Source: Myotis daubentonii
Taxonomy: Eukaryota; Chordata; Mammalia; Chiroptera; Vespertilionidae
Direction of reading: 5' to 3'
Assembly: GCF_963259705.1 (NCBI RefSeq)
Contig: NC_081849.1
Location: 58,004,093-58,068,092, forward strand
DNA: 64,000 bases
Shown: positions 46,214 to 56,984 of the stretch, one piece after another
How the letters are laid out: each line of letters opens with the position of its first letter
How positions within the stretch are numbered: the stretch's first letter is position 1
Notes under the pieces: generated by a model
Databases searched by the model: none
The model's input: the letters and a program-made list of their open reading frames with translations, nothing else
Told to the model about the DNA's origin: nothing
Made by a program: the position numbers and the translations under genes

Positions 46214-46476
46214 AGTATATATATATGCCTAAGTGATCGAATGACCGAATGACTGAACAACCAGTTGCTATGATGCACACTGACCACCAGGGGGCAGAAG
46301 TTCAACGGAGAAGCTGCCCCCTGGTGGTCAGTGTGCTCCCACAGGGGCAGCGCTGCTCAGCCAGAAGCCCTGAGCCAGGCTCACAGCTGGCGAGCACAGT
46401 GGTGATGGCGGGAGTCTCTTCTGCCTCTGCAGCAATGCTAAGGAAGTCCAACTGCCAGCTTAGGCTCGCTCCCTAA
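46214..46476 (+). mobile_element. Helitron, 3'-truncated
   Basis: It has the HeliBat 5' portion (TATATATATGCCTAAGTGAT and on) and the CTCF-like inverted pair, but no CTAG hairpin end, so the 3' part is lost. The exact 5' end is unclear. It sits in the old LINE-1. Confidence 0.8.
46275..46336. promoter_or_regulatory. Inverted pair of CTCF-like motifs in Helitron
   Basis: A perfect 23-bp inverted repeat at 46275-46297 and 46314-46336 with a 16-nt loop; each arm has CCACCAGGGGGCAG. It is identical over 18 of the arm bases to the copy at 37071-37126. Binding is inferred. Confidence 0.55.
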
Positions 46477-46549
46477 GATTCTTGGCAGAGATTCTCCATT
46501 TCTAACAAGGTTCCAAGTAATTTCCATGCTACTGGTCTAGAACTTCTTT

Positions 46550-46765
46550 TAAAAAAATATATTTTTATTGATTTCAGAAAGGAAGGGAGAAGGAGAGAGA
46601 GAGAAAAAAACATCAATAATGAGAGAGGATCATTGATCGGCTGCATCCTGCACACCCCACATTGGAGATCTAGCCTGCAAACCAGGCATGTGCCCTGACA
46701 GGAATCGAACTGGGACCTCCTGGTTCATAGGTTGACACTTAACCACTGAGCAACACTGGCTGGGC
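46550..46765 (-). mobile_element. Ves SINE
   Basis: Reverse orientation, ending GAGCAACACTGGCTGGGC. Target duplication CTGGTCTAGAACTTCTTT at 46532-46549 and, with one mismatch, 46766-46783. Confidence 0.95.
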
Positions 46766-46849
46766 CTGGTCTGGAACTTCTTTGAATAGCAAAGGATTTG
46801 TGGGAAAAATAAATACACATACACACAGGAAATAATTAAAACAAGTCTA

Positions 46850-46990
46850 TGAGTTGGTTATTATTATCTCTATTTCATAAATAAGAAACTGAAGCTGAAT
46901 GAGGTTGTATCCAACTCTGCAAGTAAGTGACAGAAGGAATTCACAACCTCATCTGTCTTCTTCCCACTGCATGACACAGCAGCCCTGAAG
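46850..46990 (-). mobile_element. MIR SINE fragment
   Basis: Reverse MIR pattern: CTATTTCATAAATAAGAAAC, then TGAAGCTGAATGAGGTTGTA and AAGTAAGTGACAGAAGGAAT. Confidence 0.6.
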
Positions 46991-47755
46991 TTGCTATTGT
47001 TATTATTTTCAAACTATAGATTTTAATCTGGTTTTTAAAAATGTTGAATTTCTTTTTCTCATAATATGATTGACTTTCCATTTTTTAAGTAGCTGTTCAG
47101 ATTCTCCGATTTCATAGATTATATTTAATTGATATAATGTTCAATGTCAGTTACTCGTATATCCTCCAGATACTCACTCTATCTTTAAACATTACAAATG
47201 ATGATACTAAAGAGTTGCAGTTTGTACTCTACAAAGAAATATCTATGAGTCTTTGGGTTATTCCAGATATGTGGTCTAATGGAGGAAATTTCTAAAACAT
47301 ATATTGACTCTCTTCACCTCATTCACTTATACTGAATTTGTACAGAATGTTTACCAAGAAACAAAAAACCTGAGTCCCAAGAAAAATGTGATTAATGTGG
47401 GCTTCCCATAAAGATGCTATTAACATCCTCAACCAAAAAATTTCTATTTTTAAAAGATAACAACCTTTAAGTTCCTGATCACTCACAAAATAACTGGATT
47501 ACATGCAATACATTTATACAAAAATATTGGTTAAATAATTATTCGTTTAATATTAATGTTCAATATCAATTTTTTAATCATTACTGCTGTATGGACTAAA
47601 TCTTTTGATCTTTTCCTTTAAAGTTGTTTTAAAAAGAGTACGAGGGAATAATGGTGATGGAGAAAAAAAAAAGTAAATGAAGGAAAACAACATATAACAA
47701 AAGAACAAAACAGTCTTAGCCACAGATAATTTCCTGAAACCTGTATGAGGAGGAA
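46991..47755. other. Unassigned AT-rich sequence
   Basis: No named repeat or gene before the Helitron. Confidence 0.4.
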
Positions 47756-49030
47756 TCTACACTAATAAAAGAGAAAAATGGTAATTGGCGTACGACGATA
47801 CCCTTTTCATTGGCTAATCAGGGCTATATGCAAATTAACTGCCAACTATGATTGGCAGTTAACTGCCAACTAAGATTGGCAGTTAACTGCCAACAAGATG
47901 GCAGTTAATTTGCATATGTAGGCACAATGCAGGGAGGCGAAAGGGAAAGCAGGAAGAAGCCCCCTGCCACTGACAGTGATCGGAAACCCGGGGGGAGCTA
48001 AGAGCTGGGGGGCCGCCTTTGCCCTGCCCCCCAGCCATGATCGGAGAATCAGGCGCCTTTGCCGCCCTGGCCAGTGATAGCAGGAAGTAGGGGTGGAGCC
48101 AGCGATGGGAGCTGGGCACGATCGAAGCTGGCAGTCCCGGGAGCTAGGGGTCCCTTGCCTGGCCCTAAAGCGGAGCCCACGATTGCGGGGCCGCTGCAGC
48201 TGTGGGTCCTCGCTGCCCGAACCGGACGCCTCAGCCAGAGGCGTTAGGCCTGGGCAGGGGCGGAGCCTGCAACCGTGGGGAGCTGGGGGTCCCCTGCCCA
48301 GACCTGACACCTCTGCCGGAGGCCTCAGGCCTGGGCAAGGGGCCGATCCAGTGATTGGTGATCGGAGGGTGATGCGGGTCAACTCCTCTGGCCGAGGCAT
48401 CAGGCCTGGGCGGGGGGCTGAGCCGGGGGTTGGGGGGATATGATGGTCCCCTTGCCCAGGCCTGAAGCCTGGGTCAGAGGCGTCAGGCTTGGGCGGGGGG
48501 TGGAGCAAGCAATCAGAGGGAGATGGGGGTCCCCTGCCCAGGTATGATTCCTGGGCCAGAGGCCTCAGGCCTGGGCGGGGGCCAGAGCCAGTGATTGGGG
48601 GGAGATGGGGGTCCCCTGTCCAAGCCTGACACCTCTGGCAGAGGCGTCAGGCCTGGGCAAGGGGCCGATCAGGTGATCAGAGGGTGATGGGGGTCTACGC
48701 CTCTGGGTGAGGCATCAGGCCTGGGCAAGGGGCAGAGCCAGCAATCGGAGGGGTCTGGGGGTCCCCTGCCCAGGCCTGATGCCTGGGCCAGAGGCATCAG
48801 GCCTGGGCTGTGAGCAGAACCAGTGATGGGGGGAAAAGAGGGTTCCCTGCCCAGGCCTGACACCTCTGTCAGAGGCGTCAGGCCTGGGCAAGGGGCTGAT
48901 CCTGTGATTGGAGGGTGATGGGGGTCAACGCCTGAGGGCTCCCAGTATGTGAGAGGGGGCAGGCTGGGCTGAGGGGCACTCCCCCCCACACACACACCCA
49001 GTGCACGAATTTCGTGCACTGGGCCCCTAG
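47756..49030 (+). mobile_element. Helitron (HeliBat type), 1275 bp, with internal tandem array
   Basis: The 5' end TCTACACTAATAAAAGAG follows host A; the 3' end is GTGCACGAATTTCGTGCACT-like hairpin plus GGGCCCCTAG before host T. It shares its flanks with 5910-6547. The interior is very GC-rich. About nine copies of an approximately 82-bp unit occupy 48230-48900. No Rep/helicase gene, so nonautonomous. The 212-codon minus frame (47870-48508) has its equivalent in the shorter copy but reads as Pro/Arg/Gly-rich compositional sequence. Confidence 0.94.
48230..48900. repeat. Tandem array, about 82-bp palindromic units, nine copies
   Basis: The word AGGCCTGGGC (one copy AGGCTTGGGC) recurs at 48246, 48327, 48402, 48485, 48567, 48649, 48717, 48799 and 48880, i.e. 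at steps of 81, 75, 83, 82, 82, 68, 82 and 81. Most units hold GCCCAGGCCTGA, CCTCTG and its mirror TCAGGCCTGGGC, making each unit a potential hairpin. Confidence 0.88.
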
Positions 49031-50349
49031 TAAGCAATAAGAAAGAAAAACATTAGCAAAACATTGCAAAACAGTAAAATTTCCAAATATAATTGAAAAG
49101 AGAAAAAAATCTTTCCAAACTAAATATCCATTTCTGAGCCTGAGATAATAAATAAATAAAAGGTGGGGAAAACTCAGCCTTAATATTAGAAAAAAAAAAT
49201 TGTTTTCTTTCCCATTTACAATATGATTGAGGAGCAATTATATTTTAATAAACTAATTTATTAATTTAATAAAAGTAATAAAAACACATTTAGGTAAAGT
49301 TCACTTTTTGAAATATATAACATTATGTTCTTTATGCAAGAGATTTGATAAATTGTTATGTATTCTTGGGTTCACTGAGTTTTAACTTTGGAAACATCTC
49401 TTTTGGGGTAAACGATATTTAATAATTGGGAATCTTTTCATTTAACATATCAAAAGACCCAAAGCAAACACAAAATGTTTGATTATCTCAACACAGCTGT
49501 TAAAAATCATTTTGGTAAAAGTCAGCTCCATCCCAGATTTGAATTTTTTAAAAAACTAGGCTAGTTTTAGTTTTATTTATGTGTAAAAATATCACTCTAT
49601 CTAAAATCAATAGCCATTCTCTTAATAGAGAAATTTTATTAGGCAGCCCCATACATTAAATTCTAGAATAGACAAAGGATGTTCACAATTCCCACTAGCA
49701 TTTAGACAAAAAAAAAAACAAAAAAAAACCATTTAGGTTTCAAATAAAATAATGAATGATGAAAAGAGTTAAGAAAATGTTGTCTCCTTCCATCATCATT
49801 TATCGTCCCTATATCCTTCTCCACCTCCCTCACCCAATTAAAAAAAAAAAGGAAAGACATTTTTGAAAAAGAAGTGTAATGGCTAAAGGGAGTTTAAAAC
49901 TACTAAATGTTAAAGCATGTTATGAAGTTCTAATAATGTGAAAAACATGAACTGTTGAATATATAAAAAATTAAACATGTAATAAATAAGGCATTCCAAA
50001 TGAGTAAGGAGGAGGAGAAAATATGTTTGATAAATAGTTCTGAAACAATTCCAAGATGATGAAAGTTACATGCAAAAATAATCATAATAAATTACATCAT
50101 AAAAAATATTAAAAAGTTAAGTAAGCAAATTTGCCAATTTTGGGAGAAAAACAAAAGCCTAAACTCAAAAACAAAGAAACTGATTGCTAGATTTAAAGAT
50201 CTAAAATAAAAATTTTTTAAAAAACATAAACTTTAAACAGCTGGGTAAAATATTTGGACGATAAATCAACAAGAACTGAGACTTGACAAAATTGGAAATA
50301 CACATGGCTAACATGTTAAGATAATGTTCTCCCATACAAATAATGAAAC

Positions 50350-50380
<31 letters not shown>

Positions 50381-50842
50381 GGCCTTTAAAGAAAATAACA
50401 TGTTTTTCATTCTTCAGAGTAGCAGAGATTTAAATAGTAAGAATACCCAATATTGCATACTTTGTTCTTATGTTTTCTGATGTTGTTTGAAAGTTAACCA
50501 TTCAGTAAAATGATCTACCAGGTTAATACAATGAAAACTAGTCGTATATAACATTCTCCCACACTTAACAATTAGTTAACAAACATTCATTAACAAGTAG
50601 GCAAAAACAAAACGATCTGTACTGTAGTTTCACTAAAATGCCAGCTCTGTCCTTTTAACTGGTCAGCCCCTACCTCCATGGAAAATTCACTGTAGCCAAA
50701 TCTATAACAACTTTTAAGAAGCAGGACCTAGGACCCTGATAGTCAACTCCAGTCAAGCTGAACTCTTCTAAACAATGGTTGGCCACAGGACTGTTTAGGA
50801 ATCAAGCAGCAGGCACTATTTTAAGGGTAAAGAACATAGTAT
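49031..50842. other. Unassigned AT-rich sequence
   Basis: About 1.8 kb. Part 50080-50340 may be a decayed LINE-1 ORF2 piece, but it is too diverged to be sure. A poly(A) run of about 28 lies at 50354-50381. No gene supported. Confidence 0.4.
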
Positions 50843-50854
50843 AGGCCTTGCTGG

Positions 50855-51082
50855 CCGAAACCGGTTTGGCTCAGTGGATAGAGCCTCGGCCTGCGGACTG
50901 AAAGGTCCTAGGTTCGATCCCAGTCAAGGGCATGTACCTGGGTTGCGGGCACATCCCCAGTGGGAGATGTGCAGGAGGCGGCTGATCGAGTTTCTCTCTC
51001 ATCGATGTTTCTGACTCTCTATCTCTCTCCCTTCCTCTCTGTAAAAAATCAATAAAAAATATTAAAAAAAAAGAAAAAAAAA
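50855..51082 (+). mobile_element. Ves SINE
   Basis: Head CCGAAACCGGTTTGGCTCAG, B-box-like GGTTCGATCCC, tail AATCAATAAAAAATATT. Target duplication AGGCCTTGCTGG/AGGACTTGCTGG at 50843-50854 and 51083-51094. Among the least diverged Ves copies here. Confidence 0.95.
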
Positions 51083-51094
51083 AGGACTTGCTGG

Positions 51095-51389
51095 TTTCTT
51101 TTTACACTCATATAAATGTGCAGAGTATCTCTAAAACATTTTAAAACAAATCACTTTTCCTGAAACTTTTCATTTCATTACACATTAATATTATGCTAAT
51201 TTGTAAGTTGCCAACTTCACCGATAACAGCTCATTTCTGATATGATTATGCTGCTTCCCATATTTGTCAACTGAGACAGAACAAAACAGAAGCACTTATA
51301 TGAGCCACGGGTGGGCTATGAGCCTCCTGATCAGAACTCCAGCTGGCTTTCTTTGGACTTTCGCACCATCGATCGGCACTTGGGTTATT
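51095..51389. other. Unassigned sequence
   Basis: No recognised feature. Confidence 0.4.
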
Positions 51390-51397
51390 GCTTCACC

Positions 51398-51961
51398 CAG
51401 TGGTCGGCAAACGCATTAGTCAACAGAGCCAAATATCAACAGTACAACGATTGAAATTTCTTTTGAGAGCCAAATTTTTTAAACTTAAACTATATAGGTA
51501 GGTACATTGTTATTAACTTAATGAGGGTACTCGTAAGGGGGCCTTTGCTAAAAAACGTCCTCAATCTGATTGAGGTACGTTCCTTGAGGTCGACCCCTTC
51601 CAACTCTCCCATCCACACTGGTCGTGTATGCTTGTTTCAGATAGACGAGTGTGGATGGGAGAGTTGGAAGGGGTCGACCTCAGCGAATGGACCTCAAAAC
51701 AATGTACCTCCCCCGCACTGCGTACCCCAAGGCCCGCCTGCGCCACGTCTCCCGTCGCCTAACCAACCGACACCCCCCACTTCTTCTAACGCCACTTCTT
51801 CAAAATAGACTCGCCCAGGCCGAAAAATGACTTCTGCGCATGGGCCATGAAGTTCAATCACACTGTACGTGTGCACCCGCACGTGGTATTTTGTGGAAGA
51901 GCCACACTGAAGTGGCCAAAGAGCCACATGTGGCTCGCGAGCCGCAGTTTGCCGACCACTG
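51398..51961 (+). mobile_element. hAT element, family A, 564-bp longer copy
   Basis: Terminal repeats CAGTGGTCGGCAAAC and GTTTGCCGACCACTG, with 8-bp flanks GCTTCACC/GCTTAACC (one mismatch) at 51390-51397 and 51962-51969. Its outer parts match the 212-bp copy at 412-623; the extra 350 bp are CpG-rich and include a perfect 34-bp inverted repeat. No transposase domain is seen. The frame at 51521-51808 is Pro/Ser-rich and looks non-coding. Confidence 0.9.
51586..51681. repeat. Perfect 34-bp inverted repeat (hairpin)
   Basis: Arms 51586-51619 and 51648-51681 are exact complements (GAGGTCGACCCCTTCC ... GGAAGGGGTCGACCTC) separated by a 28-nt spacer. A transcript would fold into a long, uninterrupted stem. 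Confidence 0.95.
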
Positions 51962-51969
51962 GCTTAACC

Positions 51970-52927
51970 TACCAAAGCCTGCATTCTCTATATCAAGTGA
52001 ATTACAGACATGTAACACCCAGTATTATTTTCTCTCCTTCCATAGGATCCCTTTCCTGTGCGCTCTGTGGTCCTGTTTGGAGATGATGAGATCTGCTACA
52101 CTGTTGGGGTTATATTCAGCCTGGATCCATCAATACTGCTTCCCACAGCTCACTGCTAATGTCAGTCTTCAAGCCAAAAGAAAATCCAGTTTGTACAGAA
52201 TGACAATCATTCCTCCTTTTAAAACTTTCTTGCATACTCTGTTGAGAAAGATTATCTTACTTTTATGAATTTGACGGTATCTTATCTTTCGCAATCCCGA
52301 ACTTATTCGATAGCCTTACCTCACTGCTCTGAGAGCCAAACGAGGTCAACCCTTAGGCTTTGGCAAGGGCCTCTCCCTGTTTATGATACCACAGCTATTT
52401 GGCCCTGATGCCTGCCCATCCCCCCCTTCAATCTCAGGCAGCCGCCGCCAGCAGCCAGGAGTGGAGAGAGGAAATAGTACTTCAAAGGTCTCTGTGCGGC
52501 TCATAAAAGATCAGGGGGATTGACCCAAGCCAAAAGGAAGATTGTATATTTGGCAGTTATGTTTGGATATGATGACGAGATAATCCATAGAAACGCAGGA
52601 TTAACTGAGAGGAAGTCTGGATTTAATAGCCGGAGAGCAGGCTAAAAATAACTGTAAAAGAGGACTGAAAAGTCCTGGGGGGAAGCACTGGGTATCTCAC
52701 ACCCATCATAGCCGGGAAGAAAAGGGAGGCAAAGCACATGGCACCATTCAGGATTCAAGGAGTTGACCATAGATGACAATATAATTAAATAGAGAGAAAA
52801 ACAAAATGAAGAAATGAAGGAGGGAAACGAAATACACAATGGCATGGTCAGTGAGGTGGTGAAGAATTGAATGCACTGCCGAAGTCTGGGGACAGTGAGC
52901 ATGGACAGAGACTCTTGAAGGGTTTAA
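51970..52927. other. Unassigned sequence
   Basis: About 1 kb. A plus frame of 142 codons starts inside the hAT copy and runs to 52268, but it has no known domain. No gene supported. Confidence 0.4.
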
Positions 52928-53142
52928 ATGCTGGGAAAACATCTCGGTGAGAGCGTTGATCTGATACACTAAGGCTGCAGGTTAGATCCTGAGTCAGGGC
53001 ACATATAAGGGTCAAGGAAGGAATGCATGGATGGGTGGAACAACAAATCAATTTCCTCTCTCTCTCTCTCTCTCTCTTTCTCTCACACTCTTGCTCTCGC
53101 TCTCTCTCTCTCTCTCTTCCTCCTCCTCTCTAAAAGGAAAGT
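52928..53142 (+). mobile_element. tRNA-derived SINE, older subfamily
   Basis: TCGGTGAGAGCGTTGATCTG, ACACTAAGGCTGCAGGTTAG, then TGAGTCAGGGCACATA and GTGGAACAACAAATCAATTT, with an overgrown CT-rich body (53054-53131). It is unlike the young Ves copies. Confidence 0.65.
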
Positions 53143-53393
53143 AAAGAAGAAAGAGGAGGAGGAGGAGGAGGAGGAGGAGGAGGAGGAGGAGGAGGAGGAG
53201 GAGGAGGAGAAGGAGGAGGAGGAGGAGGAGGAGGAGGAGGAGGAGGGAGAAGAAAGAAGGAGGAGGAGGAGGAGGGGGAGAGGGAGGAGGAGGGGAGGGG
53301 GAGGAGGGGAGAGGAGGAGGAGGAGGAGGAGGAGGAGGAGGAGGAGGAGGAGGAGGAGGAGGAGGAGGAGGAGGAGGAGGAAAGAAAAGGAAA
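53143..53393. repeat. (AGG)n polypurine tract, 251 nt
   Basis: Every base from 53143 to 53393 on the plus strand is A or G, mainly AGG triplets with a GAGGGGGAG-rich interruption at 53246-53310. It directly follows the CT-rich part of the SINE. Confidence 0.95.
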
Positions 53394-54359
53394 CTGGAAA
53401 CTGGAAACCAGAAATCAGCTGAAGACAAGTTTGAAGCCATTTCAAATAAGAGGGCAACATTGAGTATGGGTTCAAGGGACAATTAAACAGCAAAGTCCAC
53501 TGCCAGTACACGTGGGAACTGACCTCTTCTCCACCTGGATGAGAAGCCTCTTGCAATTCCTAGTCTTTGACTCCAGTAGCCAGTAACTAACTGCAGAGAG
53601 AAGGAAAGCTATTATCAGATTTTGTCTTTATACTCAACCTGTCCTAAAAACAATAGAAAAATAAAATCATTTATTTTTATTTAATTTATTTTTATTTTGT
53701 CTTACAAAAATAAAATAGAACCATTGCAACATGACAATAAAAATTAGAATAAAGTGAAAGAATTCAGGCAAAAAGAAAACAAGGTAGAGTTAATGAAACA
53801 AAGTCAAGAATGAATGGCACACAAATCAATCTTCACAATAAAATCTGATAAGAATAGTTTCTAGACTTTTTAGTGTGAGGTGGTATTTTCTAAAATTAGA
53901 AATTTTTACTTTTTAGTAAAAATTTAACTGCAATTTATTCTTCCATAGCCATGATAAAAAATTATAATTGTGTGTCCATTGATGAATCATGCAAGAACTA
54001 CAATAAATTCAGTTAAGTGAAACTCTATTTGTGAATCAGAGTGTGTTCATATGAAAAGTTTTAATACATGTGCTAGGTTTTAGTCTAATAAAAATATTTG
54101 CTATTCATATCAATTCATGCACCCTTCTAAAAAGTCTCATGCCCTGATTCAGTAAATCTATTTTCTAAAGACCTTTCATCCCAAGTCTTCTCAAATACAT
54201 TGAAAGTTTTAAAGGAAATACAGTGGGTAAGGCCATTAGAACCTATAAGAATTACCACAGAAAGGACTTTTCCTGGGGATCTGAGGAAAAAGCATTCTGT
54301 AGTCCCCAGTTACGTGTTCTCCATTATTTCTTTACAAATAGCCTCCCCGAATCTCCCCA
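53394..54359. other. Unassigned AT-rich sequence
   Basis: No named repeat or gene. Confidence 0.4.
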
Positions 54360-54960
54360 AATACAAGCAGGTACACAGTCCCACCCATCTACCCTTAAGT
54401 ATAATCATGTGACTAAGTTTTAGTCAATGAGATGTATATAGAAATTGTATGAGCAATATCCATCAAAGGAGGACATGTTATACCCTGGCTGGTGTGGCTC
54501 AGTTGGTTGAGTGTTAGCCTAGTTCACTGGTTTGATTCCCAATCAGGGCACATGCACAGGCTATGGGTTCCATCCTCAGTTGGTATGCATATGGGATGCA
54601 ACAGATTGATGTTTTTCTCTCACATCCTCACACCAATATTTCTCTCTTTCCCTCTCCCTCCCTCTCTCTCTAAAAAAGTCAATTAAAAAACATTTTTTTA
54701 AAAGAAGGGCATGTTGCCTCCATTTTTCTCCTTTCTGCTAGGTGGAATGAAGACAATACTAACAAGGGCCATACCCTACTAGAGAAAAAAAGTGGGTGGA
54801 GACTACAGCTTTGATGAATTCATGGAAATTCTATAGTAGGACTCTGATTACTGGACTTGGTTTGGAGAAGAGAACCAAACTTTTTAAGCCACTATTAATT
54901 ATTTTTTCTGTCACATGCTTTCAAGTCTAATTCTAATTAATGCATTGTTTCTACCTGTCA
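54360..54960 (+). mobile_element. MLT1-like (ERVL-MaLR) LTR, split by a Ves SINE
   Basis: The pattern CATGTGACTAAGTTTTAGTC, AATGAGATGTATATAG, GGGCATGTTGCCTCCATTTT, then AAGCCACTATTAATTATTTT is that of a MaLR LTR. The SINE at 54484-54700 interrupts it. No viral genes. Confidence 0.55.
54484..54700 (+). mobile_element. Ves-related SINE, other subfamily
   Basis: Head CCCTGGCTGGTGTGGCTCAG, CT-rich body, tail AAGTCAATTAAAAAACATT. Flanks AAAGGAGGACATGTT and AAAGAAGGGCATGTT form an imperfect target duplication. Confidence 0.9.
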
Positions 54961-55838
54961 ACAATTCTCAATTCTAGAATTTGGCCTACATTTACTCTTA
55001 GAAAAATCACACAATCTGAATGAACTATAACTTGTCTCATACAAATTTGCAGCCCCTGTGCCTAGTTCTTTCTGCTCTTTCCCTCTGACCCCAGGCATTT
55101 CCTCTGATCCAGGGTTGCTGGTCTCTGCCAGGACCATGCCTGACTGGAACTAGGGCCAACAGCTTTCTAGATCTCTGTAATTGATGTACTAGGGTTTGTT
55201 TTAAGATAACTCCCAGGTTAATTCCTTAGTATTTTTCCCTGAGGTCTTTCAATTTCTTGGTTTTTACCTTTGTTTTGCAGAAGCATGTCTTCAAGTAATT
55301 CTGTAGAAAAGTTTATTAAAGTTCATAAAATTAGAATACACGTTCAAAGGTAATCTTCTTAGAAATGTTTCTGAAAGTCTGAAAATAGCTATATTTTACT
55401 ATCATACTTGATTATGATTGTGACTAAGCTTCCAAATGATATAATGAGGAGGGATTTCTCTTGAAGACCTGATTTTACATCTGCAGTGCATTTGATTTCT
55501 TTAGAGGGTTTAGGATTGTTTTGCTGTTACTGTTTTGTCTTTGTTTTTGCCTGCAAATTATATATATCAGGCTGCCTAGAAATGCCGAGTTCCACTATCT
55601 TGGGATATAGGATAGCAGCGAGGAAGGGGGTATTGCAATCCTATTCTTCATTCAATGGTCAGCCTTTCACTTAATCTTATGATTTGCTTCCCTTCTCATT
55701 CACGTTTTTATGCTCTGAGGCTGGGATCATCTCTGGAGTTCTGCTATATTGCTCAGGCCTCTCTTTATTATTGCATTCCTGCCTGTGTATTCTGTGAGGC
55801 TGTGACTTACTTGTTTTCAATCTGTCAACAGAGTTTTA
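54961..55838. other. Unassigned sequence
   Basis: No named repeat or gene before the minisatellite. Confidence 0.4.
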
Positions 55839-56062
55839 GGGGAGTGCAGTTAGGGGCAATCAGGCTGGCAGGGGAGGGAAGTTAGGGGTGACTGGGCCAG
55901 CAGGGAAGGGCACTTAGGGATGACTGGGCCAGCAAGGGAGGGCAGTTGGTGGCGACCAGGCCTGTAGGGGAGGGCAGTTAGGGACAATCAGGCTGCCAAG
56001 GGAGTGGTTAGGGGGTGATCAGGCTGGCAGGCAGAAGCGGTTAGGGGCAATCAGTCAGGCAG
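55839..56062. repeat. 32-bp minisatellite, seven copies
   Basis: Units such as GGGGAGTGCAGTTAGGGG.. recur seven times at 32 bp (one at 31). A consensus start is GGGGAGGGCAGTTAGGGG. A 16-bp palindrome GCATTATATATAATGC follows at 56071-56086. Confidence 0.88.
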
Positions 56063-56984
56063 GCAGGTGAGCATTATATATAATGCTTCCTAGAAATGCC
56101 TAATTATGCCAAATAGCTGAAACATACAGATTCTTCCTGAGCTAAAGTAGCAATAGCACATGGTGAAACACAAAGGAACTATCCCAGGACCATGAGAAAA
56201 ATACTTCAAAATATCAGTTTGCAGAGTGGACGTCGCATGTTATCGTTAGAAGCCTATTTGGGGCTTTTCTAGTTATAAAACTCCATTGGGTTTTATAAAC
56301 ACACTTTATGCTGAAAGCCACTGGAGTAAACTATGTAATGACAGGCTTGACTTGACCTGAATGTAGTTTCTTCATATTGTTTAGAAGGAAACGGTTACTG
56401 CAGAAGCCATTTCTGCTAAAATATTATTGTCCTTAAAATAATTATGCTTGTAGTTTTTTGAGTGATTTATTAAAACTTTTTTGGGGGGGTGTGATTGTAT
56501 TCAGCACAAAAGAAACAAAAACAGAAACATAAGAAATATTTAAGTTGGTTTCCCATATAATTTCTATGAATATACACACAAAACCTGCAGATGTGTTATT
56601 GTTTAATATAAGTCCACTGTCTATTTTAGGATCCCTCCACCCCAAAATTAAATGTGACTCATTCACTTTGGGCAGTGACTCATTTGTATTCACTGATCTG
56701 GCTCAGAGGGGAAATGGTCCTCTTCAGAGTGACTAATGAAAGACTACATCCCTCTTCCCACCCCAGCATGTCTCCTAGATGCTTGTCTCTATCCCTGCAA
56801 GAAAAAGGACAGAGGTGGGTTACCCTTTTTCATCTGAATTGATGAAAGGAGAAACTTTTTTCTTCCTGGAAGCATTAATGAAGGAAGCTCAAATTGATTT
56901 CATCATGATGCCCGAACAGAAAATTTCTTTCTCTCTCTCTCTCCCCTGCCTCTCTCTCCCCCCAGACATAATTCACATGTTATA
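56063..56984. other. Unassigned sequence
   Basis: No named repeat except the short palindrome at 56071-56086 and a CT-rich run at 56929-56960. Confidence 0.4.

Noticed and set aside
47870..48508. 212-codon minus-strand open frame, Pro/Arg/Gly-rich
   Set aside because: It lies inside a GC-rich Helitron with a tandem array. The similar frame in the sister copy follows from DNA homology, and no known domain is present.
48230..48900. CRISPR-like array
   Set aside because: Units are palindromic tandem repeats without unique spacers, inside a Helitron in mammalian DNA.
53027..53556. Frames rich in Glu, Arg, Pro or Leu
   Set aside because: They are translations of the (AGG)n tract and the CT-rich SINE body.
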